Positions 1-10,972 of a stretch of 64,000 bases of DNA are shown here, one piece after another. The translations under genes and the position numbers were made by a program. Each line of letters begins with the position of its first letter. Position 1 is the first letter of the stretch. Source of the DNA: Bursaphelenchus xylophilus (Eukaryota; Nematoda; Chromadorea; Rhabditida; Aphelenchoididae); the NCBI GenBank assembly GCA_904066235.2, contig CAJFCV020000003.1, positions 2,790,001 to 2,854,000 on the forward strand, given 5' to 3'. The notes under the pieces were generated by a model. That model was not told where the DNA came from. It saw nothing but the letters and a program-made list of their open reading frames with translations, and searched no databases.

Positions 1-1350
1 GGCAAACCTAGGTTCATAAGGTTTAGAATTTTGTGTAGAACAGTTTGGAATCAAAAAAAACCCAAAGCAAATCCGCTCCTTAGGAGTGAAACCCGGAGGG
101 CACAGATATGAAAATTTTGAAAATCCGCAAAGTTGGGGAAAAGGTTTGGCCCTAAACAAAGATGAAATTCAATCTAAGTTTCGCAGTATAAGTTTTTTGG
201 TCCAACATGTTGCAACATAACATTCCATTTTTAGGGCCGGCAATTAACAACCGAAAACAGTGAAAGAAAGTATTAGCTTTTCGTTTTTTGTTACTTTTTA
301 CTGTAGTTTACTAAAAAGGTATGTTATATTTGGTATTAAACAAAATGGGGATGTCTGAGGATTCAGGGAAAAAAGAATTTTAAAATTTGGCCCAAAATTA
401 AAGAAGTTATAGCCAATCCAAATCGGGCCACCAAATTGGTACACCCTATATAATAATACATTTAGTTTGTAAAATACGTCGTCAATAATGTTTTCTAGAT
501 TAAAGTGAAGCCTAATATACACTTTACCATCACTGGTACCTTTGATGCATGTTTTGCGTCACATAGGGCCAAAATCTGATTAGTCATTAAACTGCTTGAG
601 CAAAAGTTGTTGATGGCACCATGGCAACATAGTAAATGTTTCTACTATGTCCTTTTTTAATATATCTTACGTCAAATCCTTTCGGTGTTGACATGCGGAG
701 CCAAAATGAACCTTCGTATAACGAAAACCCTCTATAACAGATTTAATTTTTAGTCCTTTGCAATTCATTGTTCAGTGATCTAATTGCATTCTACTATTCA
801 AATGTCGTAATTTTATCCTCCCTTTCTTCCATATTCAAGTCTAATATCCGGGTTTAACCTTGCCAACGAAAGAGATCGAAAATTACGCAATTCCCCACTC
901 CAACTCCCCTTTCCTCTCATTCTCTCCCCTCCAATGTTCGAAACCGAGTAATTATCCGCGCACCGGTCGAATTAATCCCTTCTCACCTAATAATGGCCCA
1001 CCTGTTCCACCTTTGTCCACAAATCACTTGGCTTTGACCGGCGACAAGACCGGGCTTTTGTAGGGGGCGCTTGTTTTTGGGTAAACAAATTGGTTGACGC
1101 CGCTGGAGACGAGGGGGCTAAGGCGTTGTTTTTACGTGAAGGGTAATAATGGGAGCTGAAGGGGATTGGGAGGAAATTTTACTTTGACTTTTATATTATA
1201 TTATACTATGCTTTGCTAGGGGCTTGGGATTTTTTATTAAAAAGTAATGAAAAATTGTTGGAAAAAGATGATTTTTTGTTTTCCAATTTAAAAAATACAG
1301 TCAAGTCTCTGCACAACGCATAATAGAGAATCAAAGAATTGATTTGTAAT
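1..1350. other. Intergenic, no gene recognised
   Basis: AT-rich sequence with short open frames on both strands but no recognisable domain, no convincing splice structure and no RNA gene. Bases 690-790 hold a worn copy of a dispersed repeat (TATAACGAAAACCCTCTATAACA followed by a CTTTGCAATT block) that recurs near 7660-7730 and 8400-8460. The open frame at 860-1063 lies in GC-richer sequence but resembles nothing I know. Confidence 0.5.
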
Positions 1351-1380
1351 ATCAGTCTGTCGGGAAAATAATGACGCCAG
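1351..1380 (+). repeat. Solo terminus of the GTCTGTCGGGAAAATAATGA MITE family
   Basis: ATCAGTCTGTCGGGAAAATA followed by ATGACGCC matches the terminal inverted repeat of the full-length copies at 4660, 10817, 39250, 39511 and 60121. No second end is present downstream, so this is a broken fragment, probably cut off by the repeats that follow. Confidence 0.7.
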
Positions 1381-1486
1381 ACATGGCTAGAGGGCCGGGC
1401 TTTTGGCATTTCCGGACCCCTGGCCTAGCCTTCATAAAATTCGGCCCGGCCCATTACGAAATTTTCAAAGCCCGGCCAGTGGGGAC

Positions 1487-1924
1487 CAGAGATTGCCAAG
1501 TTCAAAATTTCGGCTCCGGCTCTTAGCTCCCAGAGCCGGAGCCGAGACCAAATTTGCAGCTCCGGCTCTTAGCTCCCATGAAAAACTTAAAAAGGTCTGC
1601 GGCTCCGAATCCCGGTTCCCGTGTAAAAATTTTTTTAAAATATTTTTCCAAATATAGACGTTATTAGTGCCAGAGATCATACACCCAACGTTTTTGCAAC
1701 CAAGTTATATGCAGCACATCCTTCCCAGTATTTTTCAAGCAAATTGGTTCAACAAGATCATGAAAATTTTACTTTTCTGAACGCTGAGAAGCCTGGCTCC
1801 GACTTTGAGCTCGGGGGCCGGAGCCGCGCCCAAAATTTCCGGCTCAGGCTCTGGCTACCGGCTCGGAGCCGGAGCCGCTCAGAGCCGGAGCCAAGAACCG
1901 GCTCCGGAGCCATGGCAATCTCTG
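1487..1924. mobile_element. Non-autonomous hAT-like element with GGCTCCGG palindromes
   Basis: The element starts CAGAGATTGCCA and ends TGGCAATCTCTG, perfect 12-bp terminal inverted repeats. It is flanked by identical 8-bp direct repeats GTGGGGAC (1479-1486 and 1925-1932). CAG-starting termini with an 8-bp target duplication are characteristic of the hAT superfamily. The 438-bp interior codes for nothing recognisable. Near both ends it carries overlapping palindromes built from GGCTCCGGCTC / GAGCCGGAGCC, which could be transposase-binding repeats. The open frames crossing it (1403-1997, both strands) are by-products of these GC-rich repeats. Confidence 0.85.
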
Positions 1925-3960
1925 GTGGGGACCTATGGCCCAGTGCGTCCCATAAAAACATTTTTTGAATAATTTTGAATTTCACTTTTCCCGCCATTTT
2001 GGCACTAATTTGGCATTGTGTTTTCTGGCTCGTGTTGGGTGTGTTTTATCGTTATCAGCAACAATTATAGGATAAAACTTGTATAGGTATATCTATTGAG
2101 CGATTTCATATGTCTTTGGATGCACCCTTGGCCCAAAAATAAAATAATAAGAAATCTTCCAAGGAAACCCCTCTAAATAAACTTTGTTTTTTTTTTGGTC
2201 CTTGGCGATTTTATTTACCAACTTTCCACTCTCTATGTAAAGGTGAAATGGCCGAAATAAAAGGCCTAATTGTTCTTCAAATTTGACCTGCCTGATGTAC
2301 TTAATTTATGATTCATTTATTTTGAATTCTAGCCTGCGCTTTCTGGGCGCAGCCTAGAAATAAGCGGTCGGTATGGAAAACCATGGCTGGAGTAAGCTTA
2401 CTAAAAAATTTTGGGCAAATCTTATACAATTTTGTGCAAAAATGGTTGGTAATACATAAGCTGAAGTCAGAAACGTCGCTTCAAATCATTTTAAAATACG
2501 AAAAAGCATGCGAGTGATCTTTTTTATGGACTAAATTTTAGGTAATAAAAGACAAAGTAAAAAATTTTATGCTTTCTACAGTAAAATTTGCCAAAATTAG
2601 GACATAATAATAATGTAAAATACGATCCTTTCATCATTGTTGTGTATTACAATGATCTACAAAGCTTTTTTAAATACGCAATGTTGCAAAAAAAAAGATT
2701 TTTTTGCTCAAAATAGCCATTTTTTCACTTATTCTTTTTCCGGCTAATCTCCTCCAACCTGCTCATTAGCTAATTTGGCCCGTAATTTCACACTCAAATC
2801 CACAAATCTCTGTTCGATCGGCTTAATTCTCTGCGCTTTATTCGATAATGACTCTCGACTCATCTCACCTGGAATATGTCGTTCGTTCGGAGATGTTTTG
2901 CGGAAAGAAATAAAAAAAAAATAAAATAAAATTTGAATTTTTTATTGATTTTTAAAGATTTTTTTTTATTTTTTTTTTTTTTCAAAAAGATTTACTGTGA
3001 AAAACCGTATAAACTCGCGTATTTTACAAAGATTTTTTATTTTTTTTTTTTTTGAATTATTTTTTATTCCAAAAAAGATATGAAGCAGTCGTATTTTACA
3101 TTGATTTTTTGTTGCTTTTCATTAAATTTTTTATACCGAAAAATAAGAAAAAAAAACATTTTTTTTTGATTTATTTTTCGTTTTTAATATAAAATTTGCC
3201 CGTATTTTTTACCTAAAGGTTTTATTTATTTATTTTTTTTACCATAAGGTTTTAGTTTTTCTACTTTTTAAAAAATACATTGATAAAATTTTTTGAATTT
3301 TTTTATTCATATTTTTTTTGTATTTTGCACGTCCAAAAAATCCTATATATAAAATGATTGCCGTATTTTACCCCAAATGTTTATACAAAACAACATTATT
3401 TCGAATGTTAAACTACAACATTGCGTAACAGCTCGTTTCCCAATTATGCCCCGCTTGGTATGCAAATTGAGTGTCATTCGGAGGGGGGATCCCTTTGGGC
3501 CACTGGTCATTGGCGTCAAATTTGCCAGGAATCAGTCGAGTGTGAAGCCATGGACCATATGTTTTTTTGAAGGGGTGACAAAGGAAGAAGATGATCGTGG
3601 CGATGTTTTGAGGGCAATTTTCAGAGAGCTCTCTTGGTGGGGTAAGAGGGGATTTTTAAGGAACAAGAGCCTCTGTAAAACAAAGTCTGGCTATAATAAG
3701 CAATCTCAAATGGTCTCTGGGGTGAATTTTATACCAAAATAAACGTGATGTAAACAAAACTTTACATAATGGATATATTTATTTTTTCGTTGTACAGAAA
3801 TTTCGCGGTATTTTTTAAGCCTTCCGAATGCGGAATCAACGTATTTTACAATGATTGTTTTATAAGATTCTGAGTTCTAGAGTTGCCAAGACCCAGGATT
3901 TTTTCATTTTCTTGATGTAAACAATTCGCCTTGAAATCTTTAGGGGTTTATGGTGGCTTA
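1925..3960. other. Intergenic, homopolymer-rich
   Basis: Long A/T runs between 2900 and 3350 with five copies of the 10-mer CGTATTTTAC or its complement in 2615-3849. A GC-richer patch at 2740-2890 is non-coding. The 121-codon open frame at 3377-3742 has no recognisable domain and no splice support, so it is not called as a gene. Confidence 0.5.
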
Positions 3961-4420
3961 CACGAGAAGTACCCCAAGTGCGACGCTCAGATTTTTCTTT
4001 AAATTTTGCACACACGTCGGGGATCAACTAAATATCAATTCCTGAAACTTAAAGCTTGCGCTTTGCAAGCGCCTTGGCGCGCCATCGAGATATTGAACCA
4101 TTTTTGCCGCGGAAAGAGCACGCCTAACGCGGAGAGCGGTCAGAGAGAAAAACGCTTTTTGGCCATAACTTTGGCAGTTTTGTGCGGAAAAATTTAATTT
4201 TTTGTAGAAACATTATCCTTTACAGTTGAAATAGGCATGCAACTTTTCGTGTCGAAATTCGGCAAAAAGTCCTAAATTTTCGCCTACTTTCGATCTAAAA
4301 ATCTCGGTTGTTTCTGCAAAGCGCGAGCTAGGATTCTCGCATATATTTAAAAAAAAATTACTCTAAATCTGTGCCAAGTTTCATCAAAATCTGAGCGTCG
4401 CACTTAGAGTACTTCCCCTG
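3961..4420. mobile_element. PIF/Harbinger-like MITE, copy 1
   Basis: Terminal inverted repeats read CACGAGAAGTACCCCAAGTG at the left and, as complement, CAGGGGAAGTACTCTAAGTG at the right, continuing CGACGCTCAGATTTT. The flanks are TTA on both sides (3958-3960, 4421-4423); a TWA target duplication is the hallmark of PIF/Harbinger elements. The 460-bp interior has conserved blocks shared with the other copies (GCAAAGCGCGAGCT, ATCTCGGTTGTTTCTGC) but no coding capacity. Same family as 5583-6030 and 33920-34826; eroded relatives occur near 12320, 36016-36352, 36760-37180, 38945-39147 and 56740-56840. Confidence 0.85.
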
Positions 4421-4659
4421 TTAGCCAGAGTTTAAAGTACGAAACTTTACAAATATACCAATCGTATTTCGAGAGCTTACTGTGGAAAGGAACTTTTGAA
4501 AACTCAAAAATTTTACCAGTAATTGTGCTTTGCAAAGTCATTATTAAAGCCTACATGTATTTTTGCAAATTTGTGAATTGCGTGAGCCACAGTCAAGCCT
4601 TTGTTCAACAAGTCGTAAGGGTGAAAAAAAACTATTCGTTTAAAAACGGTTAGTTTTTA

Positions 4660-4824
4660 TCAGTTTGTCATTCTGTCGGAAAAATAATGAGCAAAATGTC
4701 GCTGCGCCGATCGCGCCGCTGAAGTGAAAAGCAATTCGATTTTACCGTGACACAATTCATTTTCTCGACGGCGATGCGATTTTTCATGCGACAGAGGGCT
4801 CATTATTTTCCCGGCGGACTTATA
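4660..4824. mobile_element. Palindromic MITE (GTCGGGAAAATAATGAGC family), copy 1
   Basis: About 165 bp with inverted ends ...CTGTCGGAAAAATAATGAGC and GCTCATTATTTTCCCGGCGG. The interior carries the family's second inverted pair, GCTGAAGTGAAAAGCAATT facing CAATTCATTTTCTCGACGG. No coding capacity. Termini fall at A/T-rich sites, so the exact target duplication cannot be fixed. It looks like the short palindromic MITEs abundant in Caenorhabditis, but I cannot name the family. Confidence 0.75.
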
Positions 4825-5048
4825 CAATCAAGTCTTTATAAAACATACCACAAAAAATGACCAAAAATTTTTTGCTCGTTATAGGAATGTTTCGTTTTAT
4901 GGAGGTTTATTCTGGCATAACAAATTTTTGGGGCTTTTAAAATTGTATGTTATAGAAAGATTTTGCTGCATAGAGGCTTTTTTGTAAAAAAAAAGTCCGC
5001 TAAAAATTCAAATTATTTGTAACAAATTCCCTAAATTTATTCCTGTTT

Positions 5049-5264
5049 TTGACACATTTTTCCATTTTTTTCGTAATACGAATTCCTTTCGTATCCTTTT
5101 CGACGTTTCAAGTCATTTTTTATTCCCAAAATCTCGTCCGTTTTTCGTATTTTCGTTGCGAATCCCTAACAACGCCCGAATTCACGGCCGAAATCCGCCG
5201 ATTAGAGACGAGAGGGCTGCGCGAGGACGTAACGAACTTCCTCCGCGGAATTTATCCAATTTAA
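5049..5264 (+). other. GC-rich open frame, unidentified
   Basis: An unusually GC-rich segment (5150-5264) in AT-rich surroundings stays open and ends in TAA. Its last codons read like protein (EFTAEIRRLETRGLREDV), but there is no ATG in good context, no family resemblance and no clear splice acceptor. It could be a terminal exon of an unknown gene or simply a conserved regulatory patch. Confidence 0.2.
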
Positions 5265-5582
5265 CGCTACTCTTTTTTTGCGTCAGAGGAGGCGAGGTTT
5301 TCGCACGCTGACCGGTCAATTCTGGACTTGGGAGATATCAGCGAACAATGGATGGGGGGATAAAAGAATGGGCTGGGGTTGAAAATGCTATTCAAAAAAT
5401 GGGAATGGGCGATGAATTTTTGAATTTTTAGGGGAGCTGAGATTTTGTTTATAAGATTTTTAAGGGTGGGTTAGAGGTAAATAAGCCATAAAAATAGAAA
5501 AATTGGATCTTTTCAATGGACATTCGGTGCAGAAAAAACTCGCGAACAGTCTTAGAGGTATCATGATGAAATTTTAGGCTAA

Positions 5583-6030
5583 CAGGGGAAGTACCCCAAG
5601 TGCGACGCTCAGATTTTCTTTAAATTTTGCACACACGTCGGGCATGGACTAAATATCAATTCCTGAAAGTTTTAGCTCGCGCTTTGCGAGAGCCGCCGAG
5701 ATATCGAACGATTTTTGCCGCCGAGAGAGCACGCTAAACGTGGAGAGCGGTCAGAGAAAAAAGCGCTTTTTGGCCATAACTTTGGCTGTTTCGTGCGGAA
5801 ATATTTGATTTTTTGTAGAAACATTATCCTTTACGGTTGAAATAGGCATGAAACTTTTTGTGCCGAAATTCGGCAAAAAGTCCTAAAATTTCGCCGACTT
5901 TCGATCTAAAAATCTCGATTGTTTCTGCAAAGCGCGAGCTAGGATTCTCGCATATATCTTAAAAAAATTATTCTAAATTTGTACCAAGTTTCATCAAAAT
6001 CTGAGCGTCGCACTTGGAGTACTTCCCCTG
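5583..6030. mobile_element. PIF/Harbinger-like MITE, copy 2
   Basis: Best preserved member of the family: ends CAGGGGAAGTACCCCAAGTG and CACTTGGAGTACTTCCCCTG, flanked by TAA on both sides (5580-5582 and 6031-6033), i.e. a TWA target duplication. 448 bp, no coding capacity. High similarity to the copy at 3961-4420 along its full length, including the central AACATTATCCTTTAC block. Confidence 0.88.
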
Positions 6031-6033
6031 TAA

Positions 6034-7500
6034 GGAAAGCCTAGGAATAGCAAAACTTCTTTATAACATTCGTATCTCTGAGTCTCGTATTTTACAAAAA
6101 AATGCGCTGATCGTTATCGATCTGGAATTTTTTTGATTTTTAATAATCAATAAGCTAAAAGAAAGTTATAAAAATCGACTGTAGAGCCTCGGCGCGACAT
6201 AATCTATCTATAATGAACAACTTCAGAGACTCCTAGAACCTTTTTCAGGCCAAAATAAATTCCCTTACAACGACATCTTTTCATAGCGGAATTATTTTTT
6301 GGTCTCTTACGTCTTCTTGTACACAAATATTATATATGTATGTATCAGACAGTATTTCGTAAATCCCATCGATCTTTGTTATCGCCAAATCTCTATTCGT
6401 AAAGACTTTCCAAAATTCGTGGATTTGAGTCTGTTTCTCTTATTTTTCGACCTAATCTTTCATTTTGTTCCAAGTGGTTTTCAGCACAGTTTTGATGGAT
6501 CACTTCTTTTGGCCCGACGAAAAAATGAACGGAAAACATTTTGCGCGCAATTTTCGGAAAAGTGCTGACAAATGGACTGGATTTCTTTGGAGGGAACTTG
6601 AATTTTATTTTTGAGAGGATTTGGTCGTATTTTACAATGACTTTTCGTATTTTTTTTTTAATTTTTAAAAAAATTTTCAAATTTCAAAAAAATTTTTTTT
6701 TTAAATTTCCCAAAAATTTTCACTAAAAAATCAATAAAAAATCTCAGCTGTTTTCATAAACAAAACCCCAAAAAACTTTCTTAATTTAGCCTTTTGTGAC
6801 CCTCCAATTTCCCATATTTTCCGCAAAAGGGAAGCGCTTTGTTTTTGGCGAAAGAAAAGACAAAACTTGGCCAACGTCATGCGATTTGATTATCCCAATG
6901 GCGTCGGATTTGGACCGGAATCGGAAGAAAAACTTCTGGGAAATGGGTGGGAAAGGCTAGATATTGAACTTGACATCGAAATTTTGGGTATTTTTTTTGG
7001 AAGAAGGAATCAAAGTTAACGCAAAAGTTGTTAGCATTAGCGTATTTTACCGGTTGTTTAGAGCCTCAACTTTTTGGGTCGACAGTTAGATTCAACACAA
7101 GATCTATTGATATGAGACACAAATAAATGCTCTAGGAGGTTTCTACGAGGCCTGGCGAAGCCTTTAGATGCTCGGCGAAAGCTCGGCGGAGCCCGGCGGA
7201 GACTCGGCAAAGACCTAACCTTTTGTCGCCAATTTTTTCTATGTTAGTTATTGTTTACTTTAGTCGTCTTAATCCTGAGTTACGTTAACATAGAAAACGA
7301 CCAAAACTTGCTCCAAAAAACAAAGACCTATAAGTTTTGTTTATTTGGATGTTGGTGTAACTCATGTAAACTGCCTCAAAAAGTTGAGGTATTTTTAAAC
7401 TGTCCTAGGATCTGATAGCATCTGATCAATCCTATAAGTTCTATTAATTTAGCCTTCTCCTTGCCTCCTCCTTACATACCAAGACCAATTGAGGTATCCC
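6034..7500. other. Intergenic with a dispersed repeat fragment
   Basis: No gene recognised; the frames at 6299-6726 are low-complexity. Bases about 7130-7230 hold a copy of a dispersed repeat (GAGGTTTCTACGAGGCCTGG followed by repeated CTCGGCGGAG units) that recurs at about 37970-38220 and, inverted, at 58780-58880. The following 200 bases (CAAAACTTGCTCCAA, CTGTCCTAGGA) are shared with 38230-38410 as well. Confidence 0.55.
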
Positions 7501-7564
7501 AACTTAGGAACTAGCGTCAAATCTCATCACAATCTGTCGTTCACACTTTCAGGTACAGTATATC

Positions 7565-7603
7565 TTGTGCCGAGGTTATTGTGCCGATATAACCTCGGCA
7601 CAA
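7565..7603. repeat. Perfect 15-bp hairpin
   Basis: TTGTGCCGAGGTTAT pairs without mismatch with ATAACCTCGGCACAA across a 9-base loop that itself repeats the TGTGCCGAT start of the stem. It is isolated from the MITEs I could delimit and too short for a canonical miRNA precursor. Confidence 0.7.
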
Positions 7604-8760
7604 ATAACTGCCGTCAATAATAAATAAAGTTATGTAAGGGTCCCAGGAATCGATTTCAGGCCAAAATACACCTTTTTATAACGAAGCCTTTCTATAACGA
7701 ATTTACTTCTTTTGTTTCATTAAAACTTAATGTACAAGGTTCTTGTTTTTTATTTTTTGTTGTTATGTAAACATCGTATTTTACATCTTTTTACTTCCAA
7801 AAATCCCCAAGACCCTCCTTTCTTCGCAACATTTCCCAACGCGGTCAGCAATCGCCCTTCTCCGGCTATCTATGGCCATTATTTTCGACTTGGCCCCATT
7901 CATTTCCTGCAGTATTCAAATTCGAAACAATGTCCGTCGGTTTTTCTCTCGCCAAAAAGTGCAAAAATGGAAAAGTAGCCCTTAGGGGAAATGGATCAGA
8001 GGGCCCGCGAAGAAAAAATATTTGGCCAAGACGAATTTTTTTTTTCGTGGGGCCAAGAAAGGAGCTGACCGGGGTTTGTAAAAAACGGAAGGAGATGGGA
8101 GAGATGCCCTGAGGGGATGCGCGGAGATATCGGAAGAAAAGAAAGTTTGGAGTGAGAAAAAGTTGGAAGGGGAGAGATGAGTGTGTAGAATTGTAAAATA
8201 CGACGGTTTCTTTGCTTGGTAAATCCAATTTTTTTTTATGAAAAACTTTGTTCGATCTTAAATATTTTTTTTTAAAATACGGTTATTTTTAAAATGATGA
8301 TTTCTTTTGACTAGAGTGAAAGTTTTTTTTCTTCTTGTACGTCTATAACGAAGAATTTCAAATGCCGCGGGAGTCAATTTTAGGGCAAAACAAACCTAAT
8401 CTTCCGGAAAATCAAGCCCTTTTATAACAAATTTATTCTTTTGTTCCTTGCAATTTGCTACATTTTATATGTCTTTATTTAGTGGCGACTAAAAGAACGT
8501 CTTTGAGTTTGCTCAAAAACTTAGGAACAGATTTTTTTGAAATTTTTCGTATTCTAAAAGTTTTTTTTGTAAAATACGATGTTCTCGGTGTTATTAATTG
8601 GAACATTTATCAATTTTTTCTACGAAATTTTCACAAAAGTAGTTAGAACATATTTTTAAAATATTACTTTAGAAATATTACGCCTGTCAAAGGAACCACA
8701 TTTCTTTTAACCATTCCATTTCTTAAAACTTTTTTATTATGTACACAGGCCAAAAATTAA
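7604..8760. other. Intergenic, no gene recognised
   Basis: Contains two worn copies of the TATAACGAA...CTTTTGTTCCTTGCAATT dispersed repeat (7660-7730, 8395-8460) and three exact copies of CGTATTTTAC or its complement (7775, 8193, 8579). The GC-richer patch at 7800-8110 is open in several frames on both strands without family resemblance; not called. Confidence 0.5.
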
Positions 8761-8761
8761 T

Positions 8762-9170
8762 GGCGTCGCGACACTTGCGGGCAACCACTTTGCGGGCAGC
8801 CGACATTTTTTGATTAGAATTATGATTTCTCTCTCGTAATCTACGTAGTACGATGGAAATTTTACAATGACAACTCGCTGGCACTGATTAGGCCACAAAT
8901 CAAAAAAAAAATAAAATAAATTTATCCACTGCTTTCAAAGTTATGGGAGTTTGTTTTCAAAAAATGGTAAAAAAATGCTTGGATAAGCTTATGGTAACTA
9001 TTCAAGCCACTTATGCGCCCGGAAACTTAGTCCGCAACATCTAGCTGCCAAGTTGATCGTTTGAATTTCCAGCTGTAAGCAAATGTTGGTTGATTTCAAA
9101 ACATGCCCGCAGAATCTTCGTAGTTTTTCAAGCTGCCCGCAAAGTGGTTGCCCGCAAGTGTGGGCCCGCC
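8762..9170. mobile_element. GCGGGCA fold-back element, short copy
   Basis: Left end GGCGTCGCGACACTTGCGGG continuing GCAACCACTTTGCGGGCAGC; right end is the complement GCTGCCCGCAAAGTGGTTGC continuing CCGCAAGTGTGGGCCCGCC. Flanking 8-mers AAATTAAT (8754-8761) and AAATTAGT (9171-9178) differ at one base, consistent with an old 8-bp target duplication (hAT- or Merlin-type). Interior about 330 bp, non-coding. Same family as the larger copy in syg-1 intron 3 (27372-28106). Confidence 0.75.
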
Positions 9171-10816
9171 AAATTAGTGGTCGAAACTTTTAGCTAACGC
9201 AAAACAACGTTTGCCGTGATTTTAGACAAAATTTTTTCGTACTTAAAATTAGGTAATTCAGAAAGGCGAACTTGTAAATTTAAGAGCAAACTTTGGGCTT
9301 CCCGGTTTTACACAGGTCTTTTTGCAAAGACATAGTAGTCCACAAGCCTAGTAATACATGTTTTTGCCAGCGGAATGCACATCGAATTGTAAGCATTACT
9401 TTTTATTTTTTCGTTTTTTCGACACCGCAGAGAAATTTTACGAAGGAAGTGGGATGTCCCGTATTTTACAAATTTTCCCCTCGTACATATTTTCTCCCAC
9501 CAATCGCTCTCTCAAATTGCATCCCCCACATGTTTTCCGTATTTCCACAAAACAGCGCTTTCCACAAGACAATCATCTGACCCCGAAAACTTCCCCTCGA
9601 ATCCCTTTGCTACTGTATGAAAGAAGGTCCCTTTTGGATGACGCCGCTTCCTTCTTTTGTCTAAAAACACGATTTCGGGCGATTTTCCGGACAAAAACTT
9701 TTTGCTCTTCTATTTCTGGGCCCTTCGCCGATCGGCTTCCGATTTTTAAACAGTCCCCAAGATTTCTTTGGGAATGCGAGTTTTTTGGCGTCAACAGGAT
9801 AATTAGGATATTTGGGGAATCAAAAAACTTGCAGGGTGCAAATTAATGGGGTATTTTGATTGTTTTTCAGCATAAAATTGTTTTTGAAAACCGCACTGTG
9901 CAAAAAATTTTTTTTGTTTTTTTGCACCGTGCGGAGTAAAAATGAGGTTTTTGCACTGTGCAATGACTATGAAGCATGAAAATAAACATCAGGGCAGCGT
10001 ATTTTACATTCCTCAAAAAAATTAAAAATTTTTATTTTTTTTTTTTTTTTTTTTTTTGCACAGTGCAAAACTTGAGCTTTTTTCCGCACTGTGCGGATAA
10101 AAAAAATCGGTGAATTGCGCTGCGCTATAACAGAATTCGTAAATTCTCCATCGGGCTAGAGGTAAGAACGTATTTTACCTTCCTATTTGTTTTTTTTCGC
10201 ATTTTGAAAAATGCACAAAACTTTTGCATTTTTTAAATTTCAAAAAAATTGTTCAAAAAATCTCAATTTTCATTCACTAAAATCTAATTTTAACCCCCTC
10301 CAAAAATTTTCAGCTCACTTAAAATTAATGACATTAAACTTTTTTTTCTAATTTTTATCCGTCTTGATCCATCTTCACGTCATTGTAAAATCACCGCCTT
10401 CGGGGGCTCAAATCCATGTCCTTGCGGCGGAAATTCGCGTCCCGATCGCGAAAGAAAAACTTTTCCCGTTTGGCCCATCACTTTTTGGATGGGCCATTTA
10501 ATGAGTGCACTTCTTTCGTGTTTCAGGTGGGGGTCACTTTGAAGTCGGAGGAGGTCAGAGTGATTGAGGCAAATGTCAGACCGGATCCACTCCGCTCGTT
10601 ACACAATCTGAAGTTTTTGAGATTTGCGTAATATTGGAGGGTGGTGGGGATGATGGGTTATGTTTACGAGCTCATTCTTTTGTATTCGGAAGGGTGGAGA
10701 AGTGGGAGACATTATTGATGACATTACGTTTTGAATAAGTTGATTTGATGAGTTTTTGTTAGGAAAGTAGAGGTAGAAATATTAGATATAAGATAAAAAC
10801 GTAGAATAGGAGCAAT
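9171..10816. other. Intergenic with GCAC(T/C)GTGC palindrome cluster
   Basis: Between 9889 and 10100 the short palindrome TTTGCACAGTGCAAA and variants (GCACTGTGC, GCACCGTGC) occurs six times among T tracts. The open frame at 9358-9846 and the GC-rich stretch 10390-10640 show no family resemblance; the latter has an acceptor-like TTTCAG at about 10530 but no coherent gene model. CGTATTTTAC is at 9460, 9998 and 10169. Confidence 0.5.
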
Positions 10817-10972
10817 ATCAGTTGTCGGAACAATAATGGGCCTAATATCGCTGCGCAGATCGCGTCGCTGAAGTGAAAAGCAATTTGATTTTGCCGCGAC
10901 ACAATTCATTCTCTTGACGGCGATGCGATTTTGGTTGCGACAGAGTGCTAATTATTTTCCCGACAGACTGAT
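10817..10972. mobile_element. Palindromic MITE (GTCGGGAAAATAATGAGC family), copy 2
   Basis: Ends ATCAGTTGTCGGAACAATAA and TTATTTTCCCGACAGACTGAT are inverted, with the family's internal GCTGAAGTGAAAAGCAATTT / AATTCATTCTCTTGACGGCG pair. About 156 bp, non-coding. Confidence 0.8.

Noticed and set aside
1403..1997. Paired open frames on both strands rich in Ser, Arg, Pro
   Set aside because: Produced by GGCTCCGG palindromes of the hAT-like element at 1487-1924.
3377..3742. 121-codon open frame
   Set aside because: No recognisable domain, no acceptor or trans-splice site, surrounded by homopolymer-rich intergenic DNA.
9358..9846. 162-codon open frame
   Set aside because: No in-frame ATG in good context, overlapping open frames in other phases, and no family match.
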